DNA of 54,448 nt from an uncultured Bacteroidales bacterium. Lineage in GTDB: Bacteria > Bacteroidota > Bacteroidia > Bacteroidales > Bacteroidaceae. Position 1 is the first letter of the stretch, and every line of letters starts with the position of its first letter. Below, one piece after another: positions 9,201 to 16,825 of the stretch. The DNA lies in NCBI GenBank assembly GCA_902773055.1, contig CACYCZ010000004.1, forward strand, positions 1 through 54,448, given 5' to 3'. The notes beneath the pieces are model-generated. The model was not told the DNA's origin. It saw only the letters and a list, made by a program, of their open reading frames with translations, and made no database searches. The position numbers and the translations under genes are program-made.

Positions 9201-10058
9201 GAGAACAATGTTGCAGCCGTGTGTGCCGTATGGTGGGGTACTGAGCCTCTGTCAGGTCGTCACAATTGCAGCGACGGTTCTCCTGGCGGTTATGAACTGT
9301 ATACCATCAGAGGTAAGGATATTTCATGGCAGTACCATTCTCTGGAGCCTAATAATAACTCTCAGTTCCATGTTGTTGACATGAATCCTGTCAAGGAAGC
9401 ATATAGAACGGATGAAACTATCTTCGGTATTACAGATTACAGCAAGAATGGTTCTGCAGAGTGGAGTGCTACACGCCAGAATTATGCAACGATAGAAGAC
9501 AACTGCTTGTTGCTGAATATCTACAACTATGATACAGATTGGCAGATTGAGGTGACAGAGGAAGGCAAACAGTTGCAGGCTGTACGCGGCAACTATGAAG
9601 ATCCTGTCCACTACATGAGCTATGACTATCCTCAGTACAAGAAGAGCAAGACTATCGGCAGAGATGCACGTACAATAGCTACAACTCATATCTTCAAGAT
9701 TCAGTGTGCTACGCCAGATGCCGATGTCAATGTCAAGGTAACCGATCCTTTTGGCAATATCTATACTGAAACCATTCATCGTCCTATGACCTGGGATGCC
9801 AATATTATGGGTAACAATACGACTATCCTTACAGGCGTTGACCAGAGAATCAAGGCTGCAGAGCAATCTGCAATTTATGTTCAGGACGGCTCTCTTTGCA
9901 TTGATGCTAAGAGTGCAGGTACGGCTCAGATTGTTTCCATGGATGGAAAGACTATTTCCAAAGGGCTTTCTGCCGGACATAATATTATCAATGCTTTGCA
10001 GCGTGGTATATATGTTGTAACGGCCGATGGTGAAACAACAAAGGTATTTGTAAAATAA
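6225..10058 (+). CDS. Secreted LamG-LamG-calcineurin-like metallophosphoesterase with T9SS sorting domain
   Basis: A 1277-residue modular surface enzyme. A signal peptide (residues 1-19, ending CSAQ) is followed by two concanavalin-A/LamG-type domains (about 20-260 and 275-510; each has the LYDxA-like end strand), a linker near 515-640, an N-terminal metallophosphatase domain (NIVGTVTCSG, near 660), and a calcineurin-like catalytic core. Metal-binding motifs are ADTHIS (near 756), LLGDLT (near 803), GNHDH (near 835), EAHIPV (near 929) and GHTHY (near 974). A metallophosphatase C-terminal domain follows, and the last 60 residues (IYVQDGSL...GIYVV...KVFVK) look like a type A T9SS sorting domain. 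LamG domains usually bind glycans, so a glycan-attached phosphodiester is a plausible target; that is inference. Monocistronic, with its own promoter and terminator. Confidence 0.88.
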   Translation: MRRIFVMACLWSIYSFCSAQTPLVNISFEKGGPVNRGSYEKQVMSYDESYTSSRYDPVRDTYLGCTSRDSRGYYYMFYDAADDLGKAFSTAVTWELLFRMDAQICNSFSSSSDATTATGKIFSCQESGGWSLYTYPSYGVRFQYVTTGTTTTAQPNFFLETGKFYHIVVTVDKTANLMNMYVNGKHLVKDQAVDATEYKGPNIGTTRRQNDMWFCLGGDPSVGSAPTRAYNSTQTSFVNAKIYGSALTESQVMALYDTDAVKYYTEPQLKNKNRIILDALFNVNGAEDVSTFSAEKQRLIEMGNVQMSYNEDQKRYQTIGEMSSGNYFRRDYWYDPAVTSELSDNFSYEVYAKNNNAIPSAYVSPLSAQQAGGLGFEFTTEGAIKFNPNAYGYNSSTSSVVSNAAHVATASGKLTTDWTHYVVTYDRMAGTSSIYINGALAASKSITANDMLTFCYAPYQWFAIGGDTRSSDVTCDYPFDGNISIARVWDKGLTATDAKELYDQATKTSRSVTVGSSGYAAVCMPFPTKIPAGLKAYIVTSQTDTEANLDLLANAGSIIAYGTPVIVAGDAGTYEFEAADIRDNAVLTPNGNLLMGTYIDQTFTEGQVFSLAADGTLSSAAGTVKATGAYLPVEGTGTKTLNITGKTASSTSNTQLQTNIVGTVTCSGVGVEGVVVSDGYVVTTTDANGNYALYSEKKNGYVFISLPSGYEIYENYKTSAGEKIFTPFWQPLKYTAAKSETHNFKLKVKNNDNHYMLIGADTHISTASSQTQFYNYFISAVKKELKDAGTTPLYSTLLGDLTCNYHWYRYNFFPASFYTLMETDGYPLKLFPVMGNHDHDSNADDGLNSDFASTARYRQTFGPSYYSYNLGKIHYVILDDTYFLNTHVPDKTYSYATGEQDYNNYIDDYQLEWLKKDLQYVDKSTPIFIEAHIPVWQINHSTFIARENLTNGGANSTILLSNILKDFETVHIVTGHTHYNYHVHPAAYPNIHENNVAAVCAVWWGTEPLSGRHNCSDGSPGGYELYTIRGKDISWQYHSLEPNNNSQFHVVDMNPVKEAYRTDETIFGITDYSKNGSAEWSATRQNYATIEDNCLLLNIYNYDTDWQIEVTEEGKQLQAVRGNYEDPVHYMSYDYPQYKKSKTIGRDARTIATTHIFKIQCATPDADVNVKVTDPFGNIYTETIHRPMTWDANIMGNNTTILTGVDQRIKAAEQSAIYVQDGSLCIDAKSAGTAQIVSMDGKTISKGLSAGHNIINALQRGIYVVTADGETTKVFVK

Positions 10059-10079
10059 AGACGCGTAATTCATATCAGG

Positions 10080-10117
10080 AAGAAGGGATGGCTATGTAGC
10101 CATCCCTTCTTATTTTA
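10080..10117 (+). terminator. Intrinsic terminator
   Basis: Nearly perfect 15-bp arms (10080-10094 and 10097-10111) with a 2-nt centre, followed by a T-rich tail. Ends the 1277-residue gene. Confidence 0.85.
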
Positions 10118-10140
10118 CTCCCTGTCAGAGAGGTAGCGTG

Positions 10141-10842
10141 TCAGATTAGCTTCATGATTTCCTTTTCTGCCGCATCAGGGAAAAGTTCCTTGATGTGGCA
10201 GATGATTCTGCTGCGTGATTCTTCAGGTGAGCGGTGCCCGGTAGCCTCGGGAATGTTGATTTCGTACATGGCTTCAGGTGTGCAGTAGCGTGCCAGTCCC
10301 CAACCGTATCGTTCGCCTGTCTTGCTGTAGAGATATTCAAAATCGGCAATGCAGACCCATGTTCCCATTTGGAGGTCATTGATCAGCTTGTCAAAGTCGG
10401 CTCCGGTGTTCTTGTTGATGACTGGGGTCAGGGGATTGTCCGGATTGAAGGTTTTCTTTTTGCGTGTCAGGGAGTAGCCGCATTTTTTCTTCAGTTCTCT
10501 GGATATGGCTGACTCGCATTCACGCAGTGTGTCCAGAATGTGCCGGCATGGTGCAGGCAGATTGTCCAGGGGATACAGGTGGCGTCGCCAGTTCATGAAG
10601 TCGGGCAGCCACTCCAGTGATATCCATCCAGCTTTCTTTTCGTAGAATTTTCCATAAGCGCTTTGCCAGTTGCCGATGACAGGGCCTTTCCATTCCCATG
10701 GGCCGGCCATGTGCTCATCAGTGAACCATAGTTCCTGAGGGGTATGTTCCTCTATGGAAAATCCCTTGATGCGGTTGATGAAGAAGGGTAGGAATCCCCA
10801 CTCCTGAATAAGCTTTTCAAGTTTCTCCTGCGATGTAATCAT
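10141..10842 (-). CDS. Uncharacterised protein, AlkZ-related type (tentative)
   Basis: A soluble 233-residue protein with no signal peptide. The N-terminal part has the sequence EWGFLPFF...IKGFSIEEHTPQELWF followed by GPWEWKGP and YGKFYEKKAGWIS. This is an aromatic-rich pattern that I associate with Bacteroidetes and Firmicutes proteins labelled AlkZ-related; AlkZ-family proteins are winged-helix DNA glycosylases. I see no catalytic QxQ-type motif that would prove glycosylase activity, so the function is open. It starts one base after the stop of the MBL-fold gene, so the two form a tight leftward pair. Nothing in the MBL partner clarifies the role. Confidence 0.6.
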   Translation of the reverse strand: MITSQEKLEKLIQEWGFLPFFINRIKGFSIEEHTPQELWFTDEHMAGPWEWKGPVIGNWQSAYGKFYEKKAGWISLEWLPDFMNWRRHLYPLDNLPAPCRHILDTLRECESAISRELKKKCGYSLTRKKKTFNPDNPLTPVINKNTGADFDKLINDLQMGTWVCIADFEYLYSKTGERYGWGLARYCTPEAMYEINIPEATGHRSPEESRSRIICHIKELFPDAAEKEIMKLI

Positions 10843-10843
10843 A

Positions 10844-11596
10844 TTATAATCTTATTTGTTCGCCTTCTTTGCTGATGCACCAGAAGGGAATATTCATTGC
10901 ATCTGTAAATTCCTTCATGCGCCATGCCGACTCAAAACCACTGACCACGAAGTGCATCGGGACGAATATCCCTATGCGGAACTGCTTGATAAACTGCCGT
11001 GCTCCCCTGGTGTACCCATTGCCTATGCGCCCGTCTACGGGAAACATGGCGAGGTCAAACCCAGAACTGAGTTTCTTTATGTCCTTGAGCTCGCCGAGGA
11101 AGCGTTTTTCTTCTTTGACAGGGTCTATGTCCTCGGTTGTTTCCATACTGTGGATGAGTTCTCCTGCATTTTCTTCGTTGAGGAATCTGGCATACCAGTT
11201 GTTGAGGTCTCCAGCATGAAAAATGGTCCGTCCCTCGGTCTTCACAATCCATGATACACCGCTGTCGTTGCTTCCTGTAGCATGGACTTCAACCAGTTTG
11301 TCCTGCCATGAGCCCCCTTTGGCCAGCCATACATCGGCCTCCTGACGCTCTGCCCGATGATGTTTCAGTATGTCTTTGGAAAGTATGTATGTGATGTCCT
11401 TTTTCTGCTTCTGCCAGTCAAGGATGTGGCGTGAGAAATGGTCTTCATGAAAGTGGCTCGCAAAGACATATAGCGGTTTGTCGCTTCTGAGGAGCCTGTC
11501 TGCTGTTCTGGCTGGATCCAGCCAGTAGTCAAAGACAAGGATAGCCTCTTGGGTCTCAAGGGCGAATGAACTGTGGAAGATATATGTCAGTGTCAA
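10844..11596 (-). CDS. MBL-fold metallo-hydrolase, TTG start
   Basis: A 250-residue metallo-beta-lactamase fold protein. The zinc motif HFHEDH (near residue 47) follows an opening HSSFALE...ILVFDYWLDP. A later FHAGDLNNW (near 131) supplies the next metal ligand, and VPMHFVVSG (near 215) the last histidine. It resembles UlaG/YycJ-type hydrolases of unknown substrate. The reading frame has no ATG near its N-terminus. The codon at 11596 is TTG, an in-frame TAA lies a few codons upstream, and the conserved fold begins immediately after it, so TTG is the likely start. A -7 box TAACTTTG lies at 11632-11639. It overlaps no gene and is followed one base later by the AlkZ-related gene. Confidence 0.8.
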   Translation of the reverse strand: MTLTYIFHSSFALETQEAILVFDYWLDPARTADRLLRSDKPLYVFASHFHEDHFSRHILDWQKQKKDITYILSKDILKHHRAERQEADVWLAKGGSWQDKLVEVHATGSNDSGVSWIVKTEGRTIFHAGDLNNWYARFLNEENAGELIHSMETTEDIDPVKEEKRFLGELKDIKKLSSGFDLAMFPVDGRIGNGYTRGARQFIKQFRIGIFVPMHFVVSGFESAWRMKEFTDAMNIPFWCISKEGEQIRL

Positions 11597-11631
11597 GTTG
11601 CTCGTGTTTATGAATTATCTGCTCTTGTCTG

Positions 11632-11639
11632 CAAAGTTA
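11632..11639 (-). promoter_or_regulatory. -7 box of the MBL/AlkZ-related pair
   Basis: Minus strand TAACTTTG, 35 bases before the TTG start; it supports the start site chosen for the MBL gene. Confidence 0.6.
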
Positions 11640-11699
11640 AATATAAATCGCATGCTACAGTCAGGAAGGATGTTGTTTATGATATATGAAGACTTTTTG

Positions 11700-11908
11700 T
11701 TAACAATTATTTACTTTTTGGTGATGCCTCTGTAAGTTGCGGAGCAACCCCTTCTGAAGGTACTGCAGAGGGGGGAGATTTTGTAGGCCTGCTAGTTTTC
11801 ATTGACAGGCCTGCCAGATTCAACGCGCAGGCCTGCCAGTGAAAACTGTATGGCTTGTGAAATTTTTGTTGCACCGCAAGGATGTTTATAATAATTAATT
11901 ATTGTTAA
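11700..11908 (+). repeat. Intergenic element copy B
   Basis: Full copy between divergent genes. It begins TTAACAATT and ends TGTTAA. A C4/G6 stem-loop (about 11748-11777) is followed by ATTTTG and three AGGCCT cores at 11785, 11807 and 11829, exactly 22 bp apart. The right arm GCCAGTGAAAAC pairs with TTTTCATTGAC on the left, with one U-G wobble. The rest of the gap up to the promoter at 12172 shows nothing else convincing. Confidence 0.85.
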
Positions 11909-12171
11909 GTTGTGTGAAATGTGATACGGTGTGAGTATGTCGGAAGATATAAAGATTCGCTTGTCAGCAGACAGGAACGGGCATATGGGAAATCCGTTTC
12001 ATGGATTTGTCGCAAATATGCCGTCAAGTCGGCTTGGCAATGGGATTCCTTGGACTGTCCTACGGAATCTCGTGGCAGTAGCGTGGAGAAATTCTTCAGA
12101 GAGTTGTATATGCGGTATATATTAATTGAAATTTTATGTCAGCGGCAGATAGTTTTTCCACTGAGAAAAAT

Positions 12172-12179
12172 TAAATTTG
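12172..12179 (+). promoter_or_regulatory. -7 box of the RNA methyltransferase/arylsulfatase pair
   Basis: TAAATTTG, 16 bases before the ATG at 12196, implying a leader of only about ten bases. Confidence 0.65.
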
Positions 12180-12195
12180 CAAGGTAAAATAAGTT

Positions 12196-13002
12196 ATGCA
12201 ACATTACGAATCAATCAGCAGTGCGCAGAATCCCAGGATACGGACGTTGCTGCAGTTGCAGCAGAAATCATCCGAACGGCGCCAAAGAGGGCTGTTTGTA
12301 GTGGAGGGCGAGCGCGAATTGCGGCGCTGTCTGCGGGCAGGCTTTGAGGCTGATACCCTGTTTTTTTGTCCCGATATTGTTCCCCCTGAAACGTTAAGTT
12401 ATATTGAAACCTTTGTCAATGTCAAGGTTTTTGCAGTTTCAAGGAGTGTGTATGAAAAGATAGCCTATCGTGGCAGTACAGAGGGCGTCATGGCAGAGGT
12501 CAGGATAAGGAAGGTCTCCCTTGAGGAACTGTATCTGGAAGACAATCCTCTTGTCATGGTCTTGGAGAGTGTGGAGAAACCCGGCAATTTGGGTGCCGTG
12601 CTCCGCAGTGCTGACGCCGCCGGTGCTGATGCGGTCATCGTATGCGACCCCATGACCGACCTCTTCAACCCCAACCTCATACGCAGTTCTCTGGGTGCAG
12701 TGTTTACGGTGCCCTGTGTAGCATGCTCTTCTGCAGAATGTATCCATTACCTCCAGTCCCGCCATATCCGTATACTTACAGCTCAGCTGCAGGACTCAGA
12801 ACTATATTATGATACAGACATGACTACCGGTGTCGCCCTGGTGATGGGGACCGAGTCTACGGGTTTGACACAGCAGTGGCGCGCCGTCGCCGATGCCCAT
12901 ATCCGCATACCTATGTCGGGACAGATGGACTCGCTCAATGTATCTGTCAGTGCTGCCGTGCTGCTTTATGAAGCTGTGCGCCAGCGCCATTCATCCAAGT
13001 AA
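12196..13002 (+). CDS. SpoU/TrmH-family RNA 2'-O-methyltransferase
   Basis: 268 residues, normal for RlmB/TrmH-like enzymes that methylate ribose 2'-OH in rRNA or tRNA using S-adenosylmethionine. An N-terminal substrate-binding domain (opening SSAQNPRIRTLLQL and FVVEGERELRRC) is followed by the knotted SPOUT domain with the three SpoU motifs: ESVEKPGNLGAVLRSADAAG (near 131-150), VMGTESTGL (near 216) and IPMSGQMDSLNVSVSAAVLL (near 240-259). The deep trefoil-knot residues N, E and the NVS motif are intact. Target RNA cannot be told from sequence. It is followed by the arylsulfatase 16 bases later on the same strand; the link looks positional rather than functional. Confidence 0.9.
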   Translation: MQHYESISSAQNPRIRTLLQLQQKSSERRQRGLFVVEGERELRRCLRAGFEADTLFFCPDIVPPETLSYIETFVNVKVFAVSRSVYEKIAYRGSTEGVMAEVRIRKVSLEELYLEDNPLVMVLESVEKPGNLGAVLRSADAAGADAVIVCDPMTDLFNPNLIRSSLGAVFTVPCVACSSAECIHYLQSRHIRILTAQLQDSELYYDTDMTTGVALVMGTESTGLTQQWRAVADAHIRIPMSGQMDSLNVSVSAAVLLYEAVRQRHSSK

Positions 13003-13018
13003 AAAAAAACTTTAGAAT

Positions 13019-15268
13019 ATGAACAATAAAAAGATTTCCCTCAAGAGCATGGCTGCTGGCAGTGCTGTCTTTGCAGCAATACCTGTCATGGGGCAGTATA
13101 GTCCTACGCCACCGTTTACGGGCCATATAGGAAAAACCGTGGCTGAGACTCAGACCGCTTATCCCCAACGCAATCCCCAGGCACCTGAGGGCGCACCGAA
13201 TGTCATTTGGGTGTTGCTTGACGATATGGGCTTTGGGGCCTGCACCACGTTTGGCGGTCTTATAGAGACACCCGTCTTTGACCGTCTGGCTCAGCAGGGG
13301 CTTCGGTTTAACAATTTTCACACCACTTCCATCAGTGCCCCGACGCGTGCTGCCATGCTGACCGGCCGTAACCATCATTCCAGCCATGTCGGGCGTTTCA
13401 ACAATGACGGCTATGGCGCACCGGGCTATGATACCTATGTGCCCATGGAGAACGGCACTGTAGCCGAGATCCTGCGTGAGAATGGTTATGCTACATTCTG
13501 TGTTGGAAAATACAATATTACTCCTTATAACGACGCATCCAATGCTGGTCCTTTCAACCGCTGGCCGACAGGCAGAGGCTTTGACCATTACTACGGTTAC
13601 AACCCCGCTACGGCAGCCCAGGACCAGTGGCATCCCTTTATGTATCGTGACACCCATCGGGAACCCGATGATTCACTGGGCAGGGTAGTCATGACCCGTC
13701 TGGCTGACGAGGCAATCAATTATATCGCCGACCAGAAGAGTGCTGCGCCTGACCAGCCGTTCTTCCTCTATCTTGCACCGGGCACATCCCATGCCCCCCA
13801 TCATGCTACCAAGGAATGGATAGATAAGTATAAGGGCAAGTTTGACATGGGCTGGGACGAATATGCCCGCAGGGTACTGGATAATGAAATCCGCATGGGA
13901 CTGGTACCCCGCAATACCAAATTGCCCATTTACAATGAAGGCGTGACACGATGGAAGGACATGGACCGCGACATGCAGCGCTTCTGCGCACGTCAGATGG
14001 AGGTCTATGCCGGTTTTGTCAGTCAGTGTGACTATGAGATAGGACGTATTGTGGATTTTGTTGAAGAGATAGGGCAGTTGGACAATACCATCATCATTAT
14101 AGCGCTGGGCGACAACGGCCCTGCCGGAACCGGCGGACATGCCGGCGGGCGTGACCAGACTCCCGAACAGCAGAAGAAATTTGTCGCCGAAGGCCTGAAA
14201 CGCATTGACCATCTGGGCGATGAGACGACACAACCCTTTTATCCCAACGGATGGGCCATGGCGTGTGCCACACCGTTCCGCTACTATAAGGCATGGGCTG
14301 ACTATGAAGGCGGTACCCACAACGGCCTGATAGTCTATTATCCTAAAGCTGTCAAAGAAAAAGGAGGCATACGCAGCCAATATACCCATGTCATCGACAT
14401 CCTGCCAACTACGATGGAACTGACGGGAACCCGTCAGCCACAGAGTATCAATGGCTATGCTCAGTCTCCGCTTGAAGGCATCAGCTTTGCCTATGCAGTA
14501 GAGTCGCCCGACAATAACCTTGTTGAACGCAAGACCCTTCAGTATTATGAGCTGAACGGCTCCTATGCCCTCTATAAGGATGGCTGGAAGGTGCAGTTCC
14601 CCAACGGGGATGTCAATGACCGTAATCCTTACGACACGATTCCTCATCTGTACAACCTCATGGAGGACTTTAATGAAAGCCACGACCTCGCATCCCGATA
14701 TCCCGAAAAAGTAAAGGACATGCTTGCCCTATGGGATAAGGAGGCTTGGAAGTATAATGTTTATCCCTTGAAAAAAGGCAAGTTCAACAAACTGCGTCGC
14801 CGGCATTATGAAATCCTGCTCGGAGCCCGCCCTTATGGAGAATATCCTTATTTTGACGGCACCTTCGGCAAGCCCTTTACCATGGCAGCCTATATCAGTA
14901 CCGCGGCAGGAAAGAACAACGGCATACTGTTGTCACAGCATTCCTTTGCATTCTATCTGAAAGACGGAGTTCCTACCTTTGTGACCAACAAGGGCTTGCC
15001 CATCGTTGCCACCAAGGCAGTGCCCGAAGGCAAGGCGGTTGTCAAGGCAAAGATTACCTATCCGGCAGCCAAAGGCACCCACGTTACCCTCTACGTCAAT
15101 GATGAAGTAGTGGGAGAGGGTGACCTCAACAATACATTCTCTATCAAGGATTTTGAACGGGCCATACAGGTAGGGCGCCAGTGGGGCATCCCTGTCGGGA
15201 AGGACTATCAGTCGCCTTTCCTCTTCACCGGCAGAATAACCAAAGCAACGATAGATATACATAAATAA
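13019..15268 (+). CDS. Arylsulfatase, Ser-type formylglycine precursor
   Basis: A 749-residue exported S1 sulfatase. After a signal peptide (about residues 1-25) it shows VIWVLLDDMG with the paired metal aspartates 68-69. The catalytic signature SAPTRAAMLTG begins at Ser106, which would be converted to formylglycine by an anaerobic sulfatase-maturating enzyme. A conserved GKYN lysine (near 162) and ALGDNGPAG (near 362) supply further ligands. It is long for the family: residues from about 620 onward form an extra beta-rich C-terminal region. It resembles the long Pseudomonas-type arylsulfatases. No maturase, GH or SusC/D neighbour is present, so the substrate is unknown. Confidence 0.9.
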   Translation: MNNKKISLKSMAAGSAVFAAIPVMGQYSPTPPFTGHIGKTVAETQTAYPQRNPQAPEGAPNVIWVLLDDMGFGACTTFGGLIETPVFDRLAQQGLRFNNFHTTSISAPTRAAMLTGRNHHSSHVGRFNNDGYGAPGYDTYVPMENGTVAEILRENGYATFCVGKYNITPYNDASNAGPFNRWPTGRGFDHYYGYNPATAAQDQWHPFMYRDTHREPDDSLGRVVMTRLADEAINYIADQKSAAPDQPFFLYLAPGTSHAPHHATKEWIDKYKGKFDMGWDEYARRVLDNEIRMGLVPRNTKLPIYNEGVTRWKDMDRDMQRFCARQMEVYAGFVSQCDYEIGRIVDFVEEIGQLDNTIIIIALGDNGPAGTGGHAGGRDQTPEQQKKFVAEGLKRIDHLGDETTQPFYPNGWAMACATPFRYYKAWADYEGGTHNGLIVYYPKAVKEKGGIRSQYTHVIDILPTTMELTGTRQPQSINGYAQSPLEGISFAYAVESPDNNLVERKTLQYYELNGSYALYKDGWKVQFPNGDVNDRNPYDTIPHLYNLMEDFNESHDLASRYPEKVKDMLALWDKEAWKYNVYPLKKGKFNKLRRRHYEILLGARPYGEYPYFDGTFGKPFTMAAYISTAAGKNNGILLSQHSFAFYLKDGVPTFVTNKGLPIVATKAVPEGKAVVKAKITYPAAKGTHVTLYVNDEVVGEGDLNNTFSIKDFERAIQVGRQWGIPVGKDYQSPFLFTGRITKATIDIHK

Positions 15269-15346
15269 CCCCAGGCCTCACCCCTTTTGTGGGTTCAGGG
15301 AGAGTGGGAAATACTATGGTCAGAGGGAAATGATATCCCTCTTACC

Positions 15347-15395
15347 CTCAACTCGGAAAATCCATGTGTCACAAACACTGATTTTCCGAGTTGAG
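15347..15395. terminator. Long perfect hairpin after the arylsulfatase
   Basis: Perfect 16-bp arms (15347-15362 and 15380-15395) around a 17-nt loop, preceded by a smaller 7-bp hairpin near 15321-15341. No T-run follows on either strand, so it may act as a 3' stabiliser rather than a classic terminator. Confidence 0.55.
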
Positions 15396-15460
15396 GTAAT
15401 GTCTTCCTTTTTGTGTAGAAAGATTATTGTCGGGTTAGTGGATTTCTCAGGCGTGATTTG

Positions 15461-15494
15461 AAAAAACCTCGCACAGGATACATTGTGCGAGGTT
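15461..15494 (-). terminator. Intrinsic terminator of the six-gene leftward run
   Basis: 11-bp arms (15465-15475 and 15484-15494), 8-nt loop, with a T6 tail on the minus strand right after the DUF4251 gene. Confidence 0.85.
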
Positions 15495-15499
15495 AGACG

Positions 15500-15952
15500 T
15501 TATTCATCTCCAGGGCTTTCCCAGCAGCCGGTGTAGCTGCAGGCTTGGGCATTGCTGGGAACGACCGTGAGGTAGAAAGTATTGTCGCAATAGATGGTCA
15601 GCCTGAAAAGGTATACGATATTATAGTGCTGTGTATGGAATGTTATATATAGCCGTGTCTTCTTTTTGTTTGTCTTTATGCGGTCGGTCTTGTAGTGATG
15701 GGCAAAGGTAAGGCCGTCGCTGTGGAGCGATGGCATAAAGACCTCTCCCATATATGGCATATCCGCGAAAACAGAATCGTTTCGCAGTTCCAGGTAATAG
15801 CCGTAAGGAACTGAACTGGACGCAAAACGTACTGGGTAGATGCTTTCTATTTCACCTCTGAAATGGTTCAGAGAGAATTTGCCTTGTCCATGCAGGGTTA
15901 TACATGAGACAGACAACAGCAGGAACAGGGACAAATGTCTTAATGACGACAT
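15500..15952 (-). CDS. DUF4251-family exported protein
   Basis: I start this at the ATG at 15952 (MSSLRHLSLFLLLSV...), because the longer reading frame to 16021 would overlap the flavodoxin gene by 50 bases and bury the signal peptide. The 150-residue product has a signal peptide ending near TLHGQ and the beta-rich domain I recognise as DUF4251, with PYMGEVF, a stretch ending in FAHHY, and a late YTGCW in place of the usual YSG end. Function is unknown; these are small periplasmic or outer-membrane proteins of Bacteroidales. It lies 19 bases after the flavodoxin-lipoprotein gene and ends in a strong terminator, so it is the last gene of the leftward run. Confidence 0.75.
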   Translation of the reverse strand: MSSLRHLSLFLLLSVSCITLHGQGKFSLNHFRGEIESIYPVRFASSSVPYGYYLELRNDSVFADMPYMGEVFMPSLHSDGLTFAHHYKTDRIKTNKKKTRLYITFHTQHYNIVYLFRLTIYCDNTFYLTVVPSNAQACSYTGCWESPGDE

Positions 15953-15971
15953 CAGAAGGCTATATCGCTGT

Positions 15972-16805
15972 TTACCTGAGTACTTCGGTGAATTCAGGTA
16001 TGCCACCTTGGGCGTTGTCAACAGTTATCTTGACCTGTATGACAGTCTTGCCATTGCGCCCTTCGTCCTCGGCGGTAAAGAGATAGTCTGTGCCGGTGGG
16101 CGTTTTGCGCATACCGTAGGTCAGAGGTGTGGCATGGAGCATGGGGTAATCATCGCAGGCTGTGTGGAAGATGTCCTTTTCATGAGCTGTGACACGTGTC
16201 TGCGGACTGTAGTCGGGAAGTTCTGTGGGTTCTCCTTCAATGAAGTGGCTTGCAATAAGGAAATCGGTGACTTCCTGACTGCATTTGCGGATGCGGGCAT
16301 TGCGTATGCCATAGCCAGGCAGTATTTCAGCCTGTGGGAGAGCTTTCTTTAGTTGTTCGGTGCTGGTGTTCAGTCCGCCGCTGCCGAAAGTGCAGAATGG
16401 AATGATTTTCTTGCCGGCGAAATTGTATTTTTCTAACAGGGCAGCAACAGGAGGGGCATAAGTGCCGAACCATACGGGATAGCCGATGAAGATGATGTCG
16501 TAATCATCAATGTTAGTCTGCAGTTTGTTGAGCTCTGGAATCTCGCCTGCTTTCATTTCCTGTTGACATCTTTCAATGGTCTGGTCCAAATCCCCGTCAT
16601 AGGGCTTGGTTACGGTAAGAGCTTCGATGTCGGCACCGAGTTGTTGCTGTATTTCGTGAGCCAGTTGTTCTGTAGCACCCTCTTGTGAGTAGTAGAGTAC
16701 AAGAAAATCACTCTTGGTGGGATTCTCTGGAATAGCGTTTTCTTTCTTGTGTGAGCAAGATGCAGCAAATAATGCGAAAAGGAGAAGTGTGATAAAATGT
16801 TTCAT
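15972..16805 (-). CDS. Flavodoxin-domain lipoprotein with a C-terminal extension
   Basis: A 277-residue lipoprotein: signal peptide with lipobox AASC at residues 14-17, then a flavodoxin fold. The FMN phosphate loop is YYSQEGATEQLA (near 39-50), followed by YDIIFIGYPVWFGTYAPP (near 101-118) and IIPFCTFGSGGL (near 135-146), the usual flavodoxin strands. After about residue 190 an extra 85-residue region follows that I cannot assign. Being lipid-anchored, it would work at the envelope rather than as a soluble electron carrier, which is unusual for a flavodoxin though common in Bacteroidetes. It sits between DUF1294 and DUF4251 genes; the electron partner is not identifiable. Confidence 0.82.
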   Translation of the reverse strand: MKHFITLLLFALFAASCSHKKENAIPENPTKSDFLVLYYSQEGATEQLAHEIQQQLGADIEALTVTKPYDGDLDQTIERCQQEMKAGEIPELNKLQTNIDDYDIIFIGYPVWFGTYAPPVAALLEKYNFAGKKIIPFCTFGSGGLNTSTEQLKKALPQAEILPGYGIRNARIRKCSQEVTDFLIASHFIEGEPTELPDYSPQTRVTAHEKDIFHTACDDYPMLHATPLTYGMRKTPTGTDYLFTAEDEGRNGKTVIQVKITVDNAQGGIPEFTEVLR

Positions 16806-16825
16806 TTGAATTTATTTTTTTTCAG

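Noticed and set aside
11785..11834. CRISPR array at the 22-bp spaced cores
   Set aside because: Only three short units, no spacers of normal size, same three-unit block recurs elsewhere, and no cas genes.
11921..12187. 88-residue plus-strand frame after element B
   Set aside because: No promoter, signal or familiar motif; it overlaps the -7 box of the next gene and reads as chance.
13673..14683. 336-residue antisense frame over the arylsulfatase
   Set aside because: Sense protein is clearly a sulfatase; the antisense has no motif.
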